A program made the position numbers and the translations under genes. This document shows, one piece after another, positions 34,071 through 44,245 of a stretch of 64,000 bases of DNA (its first letter is position 1; every line of letters starts with the position of its first letter). The DNA comes from Sphingopyxis sp. H053 (lineage in GTDB: Bacteria > Pseudomonadota > Alphaproteobacteria > Sphingomonadales > Sphingomonadaceae). The notes below the pieces were generated by a model, which worked only from the letters and a program-made list of their open reading frames with translations, was not told the DNA's origin and did not search any database. The stretch covers positions 186,001-250,000 of the forward strand of contig NZ_LNRU01000002.1 of the NCBI RefSeq assembly GCF_001468225.1. The letters run 5' to 3'.

Positions 34071-34666
34071 CGAAAAGCCTCGAACTCATCTTCGATTTCG
34101 GTAGCCCCAACGCCTATCTGTGCATGAAGGCGCTCCCCGAACTGCTCGACCGCACCGGCGCCGACCTGATCATAACCCCCTGTCTTTTGGGCGGCATCTT
34201 CAAGGCGACGGGCAACAAGGCGCCGATGGTGCAATATGCCGACGCCCCCGCAAAGCTCGCCTACGAGAACCTCGAAATGCGGCGCTTCATCGAAAGGCAC
34301 GGCCTCACGAAATTTCGTATTAACCCGCACTTCCCGGTCAATACACTCACGATCATGCGCGGCGCGGTTGTCGCCGAGGACGAAGGCGTGCTCGACGATT
34401 ATGTCGACGCGGTGAACCGCGCGATGTGGGAGGATGGCCTGAAGATGGACGATCCCGAGGTCATCGCGACCTTCCTGTCGGCGAACGGCTTCGACGCCCC
34501 CACGCTGCTCGCGCGCACGCAGGAACCCGAGATCAAGGCGAAGCTGGCCCAGAACACCGAGGCCGCGGTCGCACGCGGCGTGTTTGGCATTCCGACTTTC
34601 TTCGTCGGGGGCGAGATGTTCTTCGGCAAGGACCGTCTCGCACAGGTCGAAGAGGCGTTGGCTTAA
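34064..34666 (+). CDS. 2-hydroxychromene-2-carboxylate isomerase-like (DsbA-fold, kappa GST type) protein
   Basis: The 200-residue protein has a thioredoxin fold with a large helical insert. LELIFDFGSPNAYLCMKALPEL holds Ser14 in the place of the DsbA active site, and GVFGIPTFFVGGEMFFGKDRL is the conserved C-terminal cis-Pro segment. Known relatives isomerise 2-hydroxychromene-2-carboxylate in naphthalene breakdown using glutathione; others have no known substrate. The ATG overlaps the SDR stop by 7 bp and is preceded by GGGGAG, so the pair is coupled. No ring-cleavage genes are near, so an aromatic substrate is not shown. Confidence 0.87.
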   Translation: MVTKSLELIFDFGSPNAYLCMKALPELLDRTGADLIITPCLLGGIFKATGNKAPMVQYADAPAKLAYENLEMRRFIERHGLTKFRINPHFPVNTLTIMRGAVVAEDEGVLDDYVDAVNRAMWEDGLKMDDPEVIATFLSANGFDAPTLLARTQEPEIKAKLAQNTEAAVARGVFGIPTFFVGGEMFFGKDRLAQVEEALA

Positions 34667-35586
34667 GCCTGGGCTGCGGGCTGTGACGGTCGCCCGGCGA
34701 CCAATATGCCGGCGACGATCAGCGCCAGCCCGATGATGTGGAACAGGTGCAGCACTTCGCCGAGGAACAGCATCGCGAGGCCCGCCCCCATCAGCGGCAT
34801 CACATTCATATATTGCCCCGTCGCCGCCGAGCCGATCAGTTCGACCCCGCGATTGAAGAAGAGATAGGCGAGGAACGACGGAAAGATCGAGACATAGGCG
34901 ATGGCGAGCGCGCTACCCGTCGCAGGAACGATCAGCCGCCCCGACCACAGCTCGTGCGCGTAAAAGGGCACAATGACCGCGATGCCGACCACCATCGACG
35001 CCGCGAGGAAGCTCAGCGGATGCACCGCGGGCCGGCGGCGGAGCAGCACCGAGTAAAGCGCCCAAAGCAGAACCGCGCCGCCGATGATCGCGTCGCCGAT
35101 GTTGAGCTGCAATCCCCACAGCATCGCCGGGTCGCCGCGCGCGATGATCGCCAGCACGCCGGTGAGCGAGATCAGCACGCCCGCAATCTGGCGCAGGGTG
35201 GTGCGGTCGCCCATCACCAACGCGCCCACGATGAGAACCAGCGCCGGCAGCGCCGACTGGATCAGCATCGAATTGAGCGCGGTGGTGCTCTGCAGGCCGG
35301 TGTAGAGCAGGATGTTGAACGACCCGATCGCCAATGCGCCGAGCAGCGCGACGATCGACCAGTTCGCGCGCAGCACCGGCCAGTCGCGTTTCAGATGCGG
35401 CCAGGCGAGCGGCAACAACAGTAAAAGCGCAAAAGTCCAGCGCCAGAAAGACAAGGCGGCGGGCGGCACCAGGTCGCGCGCCGCGCGCCCGACAATCGAA
35501 TTCCCCGCCCAGAACAGAGCGGTTACGGTCAACAGCGGATAGGCCCGCGACCAAAGCGCCGCAGCCGGCCCACCATCCCTTCGCAT
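34663..35586 (-). CDS. EamA-family (DMT) transporter
   Basis: The 307-residue protein has ten hydrophobic segments in two EamA repeats; the first starts ALFWAGNSIVGRAARDLVPPAALSFWRW, the second near 150. The family exports or imports small metabolites such as amino acids and sugars; the substrate is not deducible. Its stop overlaps the end of the isomerase gene by 4 bp. Upstream on the same strand is the DUF3011 gene, but a terminator between them suggests separate transcription. Confidence 0.85.
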   Translation of the reverse strand: MRRDGGPAAALWSRAYPLLTVTALFWAGNSIVGRAARDLVPPAALSFWRWTFALLLLLPLAWPHLKRDWPVLRANWSIVALLGALAIGSFNILLYTGLQSTTALNSMLIQSALPALVLIVGALVMGDRTTLRQIAGVLISLTGVLAIIARGDPAMLWGLQLNIGDAIIGGAVLLWALYSVLLRRRPAVHPLSFLAASMVVGIAVIVPFYAHELWSGRLIVPATGSALAIAYVSIFPSFLAYLFFNRGVELIGSAATGQYMNVMPLMGAGLAMLFLGEVLHLFHIIGLALIVAGILVAGRPSQPAAQA

Positions 35587-35610
35587 CGCGTTTCCGACCC
35601 TGTCTTCGTC

Positions 35611-35645
35611 AAAAATTAGCCGCCCCGGCTTTCACCCGGGGCGGC
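35611..35645 (-). terminator. Rho-independent terminator after the DUF3011 gene
   Basis: GCCGCCCCGG (35619-35628) and CCGGGGCGGC (35636-35645) form a perfect 10-pair stem with a 7-nt loop. Read on the minus strand it is followed directly by TAATTTTT (35618-35611). It lies 28 bp downstream of the DUF3011 gene's stop on that strand and separates it from the EamA gene. Confidence 0.85.
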
Positions 35646-35672
35646 AGAAGATATCGGACGCCCGCTTCCTGT

Positions 35673-36734
35673 CTAGCTGAAGTCGAGCTGGATGATGTCG
35701 CTCGGCGTCGCGCGGCAATACATTTCGATCTGCTTGGCGCCGTCGGGATAGGTCGCGGTCATCGTCGCGCGGATGCGCCAGCCGCCATTGCCCTGTTCGA
35801 GCGAAATCAGCTTGTCATAGGACAGCCGGGTGCCGCCCGTAACGCCGATCTGCCGCGCCGCATCGGTCATGCAATTCTGCACCGACGGCCGTGAAGCGCT
35901 CGGTAGCGCCGACAGGTTGGCGCTCAGCGTTGCCGGCGGACCGGCTGGATAGGTCGGCGTTGCCGTATCCACGGGCGTCGTCGTCTGCTCGGTCGCCGCC
36001 TTCTTTTTCTTCTGGCTCGCCAGCAAGGCGATCAGGCCGCCCGCGACGACGATGCCGCCGATGATGAGTCCGGTGCTCGGCCCCTTGTCCTTGTCCTTTT
36101 CGGGCGGACGGACGTTCCGGTAGCCATAGCCGAACTCGGCGCGGCAGCCCTTGTCCACCCAGATATAATCGCTGGTGTAACCCCATTGGCGCCCGGCGTT
36201 GCACTTGCCGCCGAACCTGTTCAGCAACTCGACCCGGTCGTTGGTCCGAACGTTGCACTGTTCGTAGCGATTGCTACGCGACTCGCAGCGCAGCGTCCCC
36301 GCATAATCGTCGACCGGCTGCGGCAGCGGAGTCGGATAGCCGCCATCATTGGCATAGCCATACGCGAATTCGGCGCGGCAGCCGCCCGACACCCAGATCT
36401 GGTTGGCAGTGAAGCCCCAGTCGCGCCCCTTCGAACAGCGCCCGCCGATCACGCGCTGCAGGTCGACGCGATTGCCGGTGCGGACATTGCAGCGCTGCAT
36501 CTGGTTGTTCCGCGATTCGCAGCGGATCGTTCCCTGATACCCATAACCATTTCCGGGACGCGGCGGCTGGATTTGCGGCCCGCCCGGATAAGGCGGCACC
36601 GGACGCGGTGGCTGGATCTGGGGGCCGCCCGGCGGCGGATAGGGCAGCGTCGTCGCTTGCGGCATCGCCGGGACGGCAAGCTGGCTGGCGATCAACGTGG
36701 CCGTAGTGATGATCGTGACGACATTATTCCGCAT
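35673..36734 (-). CDS. Exported protein with two DUF3011 repeats and one membrane segment
   Basis: This 353-residue protein has a signal peptide (about 1-24) and a Pro-rich stretch with the word GGPQIQPPRP twice. It carries two tandem DUF3011 units of about 60 residues (each GT.RCES...CNVRT..RV...GG.C..GR.WG....IWV..GCRAEF.YGY). Then follow a charged linker, one transmembrane segment (LIIGGIVVAGGLIALLA) with a KKKK stop, and a C-terminal domain with two cysteines. DUF3011 is a Cys-rich, probably carbohydrate- or envelope-related domain of unknown function. The ATG at 36734 has GGGGAG upstream. Confidence 0.82.
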   Translation of the reverse strand: MRNNVVTIITTATLIASQLAVPAMPQATTLPYPPPGGPQIQPPRPVPPYPGGPQIQPPRPGNGYGYQGTIRCESRNNQMQRCNVRTGNRVDLQRVIGGRCSKGRDWGFTANQIWVSGGCRAEFAYGYANDGGYPTPLPQPVDDYAGTLRCESRSNRYEQCNVRTNDRVELLNRFGGKCNAGRQWGYTSDYIWVDKGCRAEFGYGYRNVRPPEKDKDKGPSTGLIIGGIVVAGGLIALLASQKKKKAATEQTTTPVDTATPTYPAGPPATLSANLSALPSASRPSVQNCMTDAARQIGVTGGTRLSYDKLISLEQGNGGWRIRATMTATYPDGAKQIEMYCRATPSDIIQLDFS

Positions 36735-36786
36735 GACCTTACTCCCCTGTGAAAAGTCGTTTCCGCTTACGCTTGCCCTGGTTCGA

Positions 36787-36818
36787 CGAAATATTGACCT
36801 GAATAGTTTCATATTTCG
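36787..36818. promoter_or_regulatory. AT-rich inverted repeat upstream of the DUF3011 gene
   Basis: CGAAATAT (36787-36794) and ATATTTCG (36811-36818) are perfect inverted copies separated by 16 nt, placing equal bases about 24 nt apart on the helix. The dyad is 53 bp before the DUF3011 gene on the minus strand and about 200 bp before murA. The rest of the 284-nt gap holds no gene I can support; it must contain the murA and DUF3011 promoters, but none stands out. Confidence 0.4.
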
Positions 36819-37018
36819 GACCGGAAAGCCACGGCGAAAGCCCGTTGTCATCGGGGACGACTTAACCATGGTGCGACTTCGATTGTTCCGCCGGATCTAT
36901 TGGCTTTCGCGCCGGATCGCGCCACCGCAACAGGAGAGCCAAGGGCAAAGCGGCTTATCTTCCACAGTCACCTGCCCAGCCCGCTTGCGCGGCATCGCGC
37001 ATGCGCTAAAGACAGCCG

Positions 37019-38305
37019 ATGGATCAAATCGTCATTCGCGGCGGCCAGCGACTCAAGGGCCGAATCCCCATCTCCGGCGCGAAGAATGCGGCGCTCACTT
37101 TGCTGCCTTGCGCGCTGCTTACCGACGAGCCGCTGACGCTGCGCAACCTGCCGCGGCTCGCCGATGTCGACGGGTTCGGGCACCTGCTCAACCAGCTCGG
37201 CTGCTCGACGACGATCGAGGGATCGCGCCCCGAGGATTTCGGCCGCGTGATGACCGCGCGCACGACGACGCTGACCTCGACCGTCGCGCCCTATGACATC
37301 GTGCGCAAGATGCGCGCGTCGATCCTCGTACTCGGCCCGCTGCTAGCGCGCGCGGGCGAGGCGACGGTGTCGCTGCCCGGCGGCTGCGCGATCGGCAATC
37401 GCCCGATCGACCTCCACCTGAAAGCATTGGAAGCCTTTGGCGCCGAGATCGAGCTCGCCTCGGGCTATGTGAAGGCGAGCGCGCCGGGCCGCGGACGCCT
37501 GCCCGGCGGCAAATTCACCTTCCCCGTCGTCTCGGTCGGCGCGACCGAAAATGCGCTGATGGCCGCGGTGCTCGCGAAGGGCACTTGCGTCCTCGAAAAT
37601 GCGGCGCGCGAGCCCGAGATCGTCGACCTCTGCAACTGCCTCGTCGCAATGGGCGCGCATATCGACGGCATCGGCACCGAAACGCTGGTGATCGAAGGCG
37701 TCGACCGGCTGCACGGCGCGACCTATCGCGTGATGGCCGACCGCATCGAGGCGGGCAGCTATGCCTGCGCCGCGGTGATTACCGAGGGCGATGTCGAACT
37801 GGTCGGCGCGAAGGCCGACGAGATGGAAGCGACGCTCGCCGCGCTTCGCCAGGCCGGCGCGACAGTCGAGGAAACCAAGGGCGGCATCCGCGTCGCCATG
37901 TCGGGCCGCGCCGAACCCGTCACGCTGTCGACCGCGCCCTACCCGGGTTTCGCGACCGACATGCAGGCGCAGTTCATGGCGATGGCGACGCTCGGCAAGG
38001 GCGCCTCGCTATTCACCGAAACCATCTTCGAGAACCGCTATATGCACGTCCCCGAACTGGCGCGCATGGGCTGCGACATCGACGTGCGCGGCCGCAGCGC
38101 GGTGGTGCGCGGGGTCGATCAGCTGGTCGGAGCGCCCGTGATGGCGACCGACTTGCGCGCCTCGATGAGCCTGATCATCGCCGGCCTCGCCGCGCAGGGC
38201 ACGACCGAGGTCAACCGCGTCTATCACCTCGACCGGGGTTATGAGCGGCTCGAAGAGAAGCTCCAGGCCGTCGGCGCCGATATCGAACGTATCAGCGCGG
38301 GGTAA
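37019..38305 (+). CDS. murA: UDP-N-acetylglucosamine 1-carboxyvinyltransferase
   Basis: The 428-residue enzyme makes the first committed step of peptidoglycan synthesis by adding enolpyruvate to UDP-GlcNAc. Two EPSP-synthase-like domains are complete. [17 protein letters not shown] carries the substrate Lys and Asn, and [16 protein letters not shown] carries Cys123, the residue attacked by fosfomycin, so the enzyme is of the fosfomycin-sensitive type. [15 protein letters not shown] is the last signature. It overlaps the convergent hydrolase gene by 14 bp. Confidence 0.97.
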   Translation: MDQIVIRGGQRLKGRIPISGAKNAALTLLPCALLTDEPLTLRNLPRLADVDGFGHLLNQLGCSTTIEGSRPEDFGRVMTARTTTLTSTVAPYDIVRKMRASILVLGPLLARAGEATVSLPGGCAIGNRPIDLHLKALEAFGAEIELASGYVKASAPGRGRLPGGKFTFPVVSVGATENALMAAVLAKGTCVLENAAREPEIVDLCNCLVAMGAHIDGIGTETLVIEGVDRLHGATYRVMADRIEAGSYACAAVITEGDVELVGAKADEMEATLAALRQAGATVEETKGGIRVAMSGRAEPVTLSTAPYPGFATDMQAQFMAMATLGKGASLFTETIFENRYMHVPELARMGCDIDVRGRSAVVRGVDQLVGAPVMATDLRASMSLIIAGLAAQGTTEVNRVYHLDRGYERLEEKLQAVGADIERISAG

Positions 38306-39557
38306 GCCGCTCCGCGCGGCCGTAGGTGCCGCGCACGTCGCGTTTGATCCAGTCGGCGAGCAGTTTCAGATAGCCGTCGGTGATGCGCGTGATCTGGCGT
38401 TCGCCGCTGGCGTCGGTGGTGAATTCCCACATGCCGTGGTCGGTCTGCGGAAAGAGATAGACGTCGACGGGCTTGCCCGCTTTGGCGAGCCCGAGCAGCG
38501 CGCCGCGCGTCGTTTCGATCGGCGCCTCGCGATCTTCGCCCGCGAGCACCCAGAGCAGCGGCGCGTCGAGTTTCTTCAGCGCCGCAAGCGCGTCATAATT
38601 CCAGATGAGTTCGAGATTGTCGAAACGCGCGCGCCCGACCCGGCGCAGCTCGCCGTTGGACATCCGCGCGATCGCGCCGCTATGTTCGCCCGCGATCTTC
38701 GCCGCCCACGGCTGGCCCGCCATCTCGGCGCGCACCGCGTCGAGTTCGGTGTAGCCTTCGGCGAAACCGGACAGCAGCAGCTTGCCGGTCGCGTCCGACA
38801 ATCGCTCGACGAGCGCCTCGGCGTCGCGGCCAAGCCCCGCCGCGCGGACCTCCGACACCATCTGCTCGCGGTCTTCCTCGATCGGCGAGGCGACGAGGCC
38901 GAAACCGATCGCGACGAAATCGGCCTTCGTCCGCGTCGCGGCGAGCGGCGCGACCCAGCCGCCCTGGCTGCCGCCAAAGAAGCCCGCGCGACCGTGACGG
39001 CCCGCCGTCATGCTGCGCGCCCGCCCCAGCGCGTGCGCCGCATCCTCGGCAAGCAGTTCGAAATTCTGCGTATATTCGCCTTCGGAGCCGCCGGTGCCGC
39101 GCTTGTCGTAGACGAAGACCGAAATCCCCTGCGCTGCCATCGCATAGCCATAGACGCCGCCGATCGGCGAGGTGCGTTCGGATCCGTGCACCATCACGAC
39201 GAGCGGCCGCTTGGCGTCGTTGCCCGGTGGTTCAATCAGCACACCGGTCATCTTCGTGCCGACACTGTCGAACGTCGCGGGGGTTTCGCGAAAGGCGATC
39301 GGTGCCCAGCGCTTGCCGCCGACGGCCACGTCGCCCGTTCCGCATGTCAGCGGCACGTCGGCATCGGTGGTCGCGCCGCGGCGGCCGTCGTGGAACATAT
39401 AGCGCAGCCCCGGCGCCGCGACCGCGGGCGACTTCACCAGCACGACGAAATCGCCGTCGGGGGCGGCATAGGTGCCGGGTGTGCAGGCGGTCTGCGCAAA
39501 GGCGGGCGCCGCCGGAAGCGTAGCGAGAAGGAGAAAGGTGCCGAGGAGATGTTTCAT
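38292..39557 (-). CDS. Exported alpha/beta hydrolase
   Basis: The 421-residue protein has a signal peptide (about 1-22, cleavage after FAQ) and a serine hydrolase domain. [15 protein letters not shown] is the oxyanion region, [15 protein letters not shown] carries the nucleophilic Ser, and the acid and base are probably in [12 protein letters not shown] and [11 protein letters not shown]. It resembles the secreted dienelactone hydrolase-like or peptidase S9-like group with a small N-terminal domain containing two cysteines. Substrate unknown. It is the last gene of a leftward run that starts at argG. Confidence 0.82.
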   Translation of the reverse strand: MKHLLGTFLLLATLPAAPAFAQTACTPGTYAAPDGDFVVLVKSPAVAAPGLRYMFHDGRRGATTDADVPLTCGTGDVAVGGKRWAPIAFRETPATFDSVGTKMTGVLIEPPGNDAKRPLVVMVHGSERTSPIGGVYGYAMAAQGISVFVYDKRGTGGSEGEYTQNFELLAEDAAHALGRARSMTAGRHGRAGFFGGSQGGWVAPLAATRTKADFVAIGFGLVASPIEEDREQMVSEVRAAGLGRDAEALVERLSDATGKLLLSGFAEGYTELDAVRAEMAGQPWAAKIAGEHSGAIARMSNGELRRVGRARFDNLELIWNYDALAALKKLDAPLLWVLAGEDREAPIETTRGALLGLAKAGKPVDVYLFPQTDHGMWEFTTDASGERQITRITDGYLKLLADWIKRDVRGTYGRAERLTPR

Positions 39558-39592
39558 GGGAGCGTCCTACTGAAACAACACACCAATGGCAA

Positions 39593-40555
39593 CTAGCTCT
39601 CGGGCTCGACCGGGACCGAAACCATATTGCCGCTGACCGACGGCCGATCGGGCCGCTTCGCGACCGCGATCACCAGCCCGATCAGCGCAACAACCCCGCC
39701 GGCGATCGACAGCGTCGCCCAGCGATAGCCCTCGAACGCGGTCGAAAAGCCCATCGCGATGATCGGAATCAGCACGCTCGACCACGCCGCCTGCCCCGGC
39801 CCGACCGCGCGGATGATGTTGAAATAGAGCGGGAAAGTCACCGCGCTGGCGATCACGCCAAGATAGAGGACGCCGCCGATGTAGGTCGCGGTCGCCTCGA
39901 TCACCGGCGGCCCGGTGGTGATCCACGCATAGCTGCCGTCGGCGAGCGCCCCGAAGAGCATCGCCCACGCTATCATCACCACCATCGACTGCGCGCGCGC
40001 GATACGCGTTCCCTGCATGACGTTGGCGGTCGACGCGCCCATCACCCCGGCGAGGGTCAGTATCGTGCCGAGCAGCACCTCGCCCGCGCCGACCGCGGCG
40101 GCGCGATACTCTTGAAGGATCATCAGCCCGACGCCGACAATCGCAATCCCCGCTCCCGCAAGGAAGCGCCCTTCGAGCGGGGTCTTGAGGAAGGCACGGC
40201 CGAGCAGCGTGTTGGGTACGATCAGCAGCGCGAACAGCACCGCGACAAGGCCCGAAGTAATGTGCTGCTCGGCGCGGTAGACGAAGTTGAAGTTGAAGGC
40301 GAACTGCGCGATGCCGAGCGCAACCGCAAAGAGCATTGCGCGCGGCGCGAGCAGAAGCGGTTCGCGGCGGATCGCGGCAAAGGCGAACATCGCGATCGCC
40401 GCGACCGCGAAACGATAGGTCACCGACCAGCTGGGGGGGACCACGCCGAGCTGCCCGGTGATGACGATCCAGGTCGAGCCCCAGATCAGCGTCACCAGCA
40501 TGAAGGGCAACAAAACGCGCGGGCTGAGCAGCGTGGGTGGCTGCTCGCTACTCAC
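39593..40555 (-). CDS. EamA-family (DMT) transporter
   Basis: The 320-residue protein has ten hydrophobic segments; VTLIWGSTWIVITGQLGVVPPSW is typical of the first EamA helix and loop. The start is GTG at 40555, which overlaps the TGA of ltaE by 4 bp (GTGA), so the two are translationally coupled. Because it is coupled to threonine aldolase, an amino acid such as threonine, glycine or a related compound is a reasonable substrate guess, as DMT exporters of threonine are known; this is inference. Confidence 0.85.
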   Translation of the reverse strand: MSSEQPPTLLSPRVLLPFMLVTLIWGSTWIVITGQLGVVPPSWSVTYRFAVAAIAMFAFAAIRREPLLLAPRAMLFAVALGIAQFAFNFNFVYRAEQHITSGLVAVLFALLIVPNTLLGRAFLKTPLEGRFLAGAGIAIVGVGLMILQEYRAAAVGAGEVLLGTILTLAGVMGASTANVMQGTRIARAQSMVVMIAWAMLFGALADGSYAWITTGPPVIEATATYIGGVLYLGVIASAVTFPLYFNIIRAVGPGQAAWSSVLIPIIAMGFSTAFEGYRWATLSIAGGVVALIGLVIAVAKRPDRPSVSGNMVSVPVEPES

Positions 40556-41562
40556 AATGCGCCGATCGCGGCCGCCAGCGGTGCGACCGCCTCGGCGTCC
40601 TGATCCCAGCTGACGACGAGGCGCGCCGCGCCTTCGCCCCAGTCGTAGAAATCGAACCCGGCGCCGCGCAGCTTCGCCGCTTCCTCGGCGGTCAGGCGCA
40701 CGAACAGCTCGTTCGCCTCGACCGGATGCATCAGCCGGCCGCCGCACGCGGCCGCGAGCTTGGCGGCGCCGGCGTTGGCGGCGCGCGCGTTGGCGAGCCA
40801 CAGGTCGTTCGCGAGCATCGCGCGGATCTGTGCCGCGACGAACCGCCCCTTGCTGAGCAAATGGCCGCCGCGCTTCTTGAGTTCGCGCACCCCGGCCCCG
40901 CCGCTGCCGCCGAAAAAGACGATCGCCTCGGCCATCATCGCGCCGTTCTTGGTGAAACCGAACGACAGCGCATCGACCCCCGCCCGCCACGTCACATCGG
41001 CGGGCGCGCAGCCGAGGAAAGCGACGGCATTGGCGAAGCGTGCGCCGTCCATGTGGAGTTTCATGCCCGCGCCCTTGGCGATCTCGCTGATCGCGCCGAT
41101 TTCTTCGGCGCGCCAGGCAAGGCCATATTCGGTCGCGTTGGTGATGCTGACCGCCGCGGGCTGTACCTGATGCACATCCTGCCGAATGCCGGCGATGCGG
41201 GTTTTCAGGGCTTCGGTATCGATCTTTGCGCCGCGTCCGGGGAGCGGCATCAGCTTGGCGCCGCCCGAATAGAAGGTCGGCGCGCCGCATTCGTCGACTT
41301 CGATATGCGCTTCCTCGTAACAGAGGATGCCCTGCCAAGGCCGCACGAAATGCGCGAGGATGATGCTGTTCGCCGCGGTCCCGGTCGGGATCCAGACGAC
41401 TTCGCATGTCGTCTCGAAAAGCTCCGAGAATGTCGCGTCGAGCGACTGGCTGAGCGCATCGCCGTCATAGGCGGTGTCGACCTGGTTCGCGGCCGCCATC
41501 GCCTCCATCACCACGGGATGGACGGTCGCGGCATTGTCGGAGAAAAAGCGGGTCGCAGTCAT
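40552..41562 (-). CDS. ltaE: Low-specificity L-threonine aldolase
   Basis: The 336-residue PLP enzyme of the beta-eliminating lyase family cleaves threonine or allo-threonine to glycine and acetaldehyde. It opens with FFSDNAATVHPVVMEAM, has the DGARFANAVAFLG segment with the PLP Asp, and the lysine is in ALSFGFTKNGAMMAEA. The length and the FTKNG form place it in the shorter alphaproteobacterial branch. Its stop is coupled to the EamA transporter. Confidence 0.9.
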   Translation of the reverse strand: MTATRFFSDNAATVHPVVMEAMAAANQVDTAYDGDALSQSLDATFSELFETTCEVVWIPTGTAANSIILAHFVRPWQGILCYEEAHIEVDECGAPTFYSGGAKLMPLPGRGAKIDTEALKTRIAGIRQDVHQVQPAAVSITNATEYGLAWRAEEIGAISEIAKGAGMKLHMDGARFANAVAFLGCAPADVTWRAGVDALSFGFTKNGAMMAEAIVFFGGSGGAGVRELKKRGGHLLSKGRFVAAQIRAMLANDLWLANARAANAGAAKLAAACGGRLMHPVEANELFVRLTAEEAAKLRGAGFDFYDWGEGAARLVVSWDQDAEAVAPLAAAIGAL

Positions 41563-41603
41563 GGACCGCGCCTTAGCGCAGGAGCGGGCCGCTTGCTAAC
41601 CCC

Positions 41604-42356
41604 TCATTTCTGTTGCGCTTCACCGGATACGTCTGCAGCCTCGCCCGGCGTCGATCCGCGCGCAAGGCTCGCGCCGCCGGCGACACCGAGACCGCCCGCC
41701 ATGCCCATTCCGCCGCCTCCTCCGCCGCCGCGCCCGCCGCCAGCGCCGCCGCGCGCTTCGCTGCCGCGGCCGCCGCTCTTGCCGCCGCTGCCCGACGGAC
41801 GCGTCGGACCCTGCGCGGGGATGATAACGTCGGCGGGGACCGGATCGAGGTCGAGCGCCTTGCGGATGAAATTGCGCAGTTCGACGACGAGTTCGTGGAC
41901 ATGCACCGGCCGCCCCTCGGCAAGCTCCTGCGCCGCGCGGCTGGCGAGCCGCACCTGCGTCTCGGTGCCGAGCAGGATGATGTCGGAGAGCGCGGCCTCG
42001 ACGGCGTCGCGAATGCGGCGCGGGCGATCCGATTCGCCTGGCTCGTCATCCTCCGGCGCCGCCTCGTCCGACAGGTCGATCGCGGGCTCCACTTTCGTCT
42101 CGCCCGCCTGACGCCGGATGTCGCGAAGATGGCGCGGATCGACCATCAGATCGCCGGTAAACGACCCGCCGAGCGTCTTGTACGCCGCCATCAGCGTGCG
42201 CAGCCGCTCGTTGATCTGGCGGTTCATCCGTTCGCGGCGCTGCTGGATCGTCATCATCACCATCAGCCGGATGCCGACGCCGATCAGCGTGACGAGCGCG
42301 AGGCCGAGCAGCGTCGTTCCGATGCTTTGCCACGATGAGAAGTCGAAGAAGCGCAT
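41604..42356 (-). CDS. Uncharacterised membrane-anchored protein with glycine-rich tail
   Basis: I do not recognise this 250-residue protein. One transmembrane segment (about 10-32, SIGTTLLGLALVTLIGVGIRLMVMM) is followed by a basic helix QQRRERMNRQINERLRTLMAAYKTLGG that could be a coiled coil. An acidic stretch follows, then a folded region (about 120-180, with ALSDIILLGTETQVRLASRAAQELAEG). The last 65 residues are Gly/Arg/Ser-rich, including a run of seven Gly. It is close upstream of ltaE and downstream of another unknown gene on the same strand. Confidence 0.7.
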   Translation of the reverse strand: MRFFDFSSWQSIGTTLLGLALVTLIGVGIRLMVMMTIQQRRERMNRQINERLRTLMAAYKTLGGSFTGDLMVDPRHLRDIRRQAGETKVEPAIDLSDEAAPEDDEPGESDRPRRIRDAVEAALSDIILLGTETQVRLASRAAQELAEGRPVHVHELVVELRNFIRKALDLDPVPADVIIPAQGPTRPSGSGGKSGGRGSEARGGAGGGRGGGGGGGMGMAGGLGVAGGASLARGSTPGEAADVSGEAQQK

Positions 42357-42437
42357 GCTACCGAATGTGCCGACGATCACCCGCGGGCGCCACCGATTTT
42401 CTGCCCGGCGCCGCGTCGCCGTTCATCGGCGTCAAAA

Positions 42438-42908
42438 TCAGATGCCGAGGCCGTCCGAGCAGTCGAATGCCGAGGCGAGCTTTTCGCGGAAACCGGTGGT
42501 GTCCGATCCCGCGTCGACGAGCACCGCATCGCCCGCATCGAGCCGCTCGTGAAGTGCGATCGTCAGCGAGTCTTCGCTGAACAGATCGCCGACGAAACGA
42601 TTGTGCGCCACGAAACGAAGCCGCTGCGGCGAGGATTCGATCACGACCGCGCGCCACGCGGGGCCATAGCTCGACTTCGCCCACAGCTTCGCGCCCAAAG
42701 GCAGCGCGCGCGTCGGTTTGCCGGTGACGACCGCGACATTGATCATCGTGCGGTCGGCCTCGTTGAACGCTTGGCGAATCTCGATCGAACCGGTGCCGAA
42801 GCTCGCGACACATTCACCCGCGGTGCGGTTCACATAGCCGAGATCAACATAAGAGGCGTCGTTGAACGCGGGCGTCAAGCCGGCGGCGGCCAGCAAAAGC
42901 GAGAACAT
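42438..42908 (-). CDS. Uncharacterised exported protein
   Basis: The product has 156 residues with a short, weak signal peptide (MFSLLLAAAGLTPAF). The mature part has two cysteines, one near residue 33 (GECVASFG) and one near the end (FDCSDGL), which could form a disulfide in the periplasm. I do not recognise a family. It lies 42 bp after argG on the same strand, with a hairpin between. Confidence 0.6.
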   Translation of the reverse strand: MFSLLLAAAGLTPAFNDASYVDLGYVNRTAGECVASFGTGSIEIRQAFNEADRTMINVAVVTGKPTRALPLGAKLWAKSSYGPAWRAVVIESSPQRLRFVAHNRFVGDLFSEDSLTIALHERLDAGDAVLVDAGSDTTGFREKLASAFDCSDGLGI

Positions 42909-42928
42909 GGACCAAGGCTCCTGTCGCA

Positions 42929-42946
42929 GCCGGGTCCGTGCCCGGC
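42929..42946. terminator. Hairpin between argG and the next gene
   Basis: GCCGGG (42929-42934) and CCCGGC (42941-42946) can form a 6-pair stem with a 6-nt loop, 4 bp after the argG stop on the minus strand. No T tract follows on that strand, so it may only weaken read-through into the downstream gene or stabilise the argG mRNA end. Confidence 0.35.
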
Positions 42947-42950
42947 CGTC

Positions 42951-44168
<1,218 letters not shown>

Positions 44169-44245
44169 GATGGCACCTTTGGCGAGGGAAAGACGCGGGC
44201 GCGGCTAGCAGTCCGCCGCCAAAGGTGCAACCGGCTTGGCCCTCC

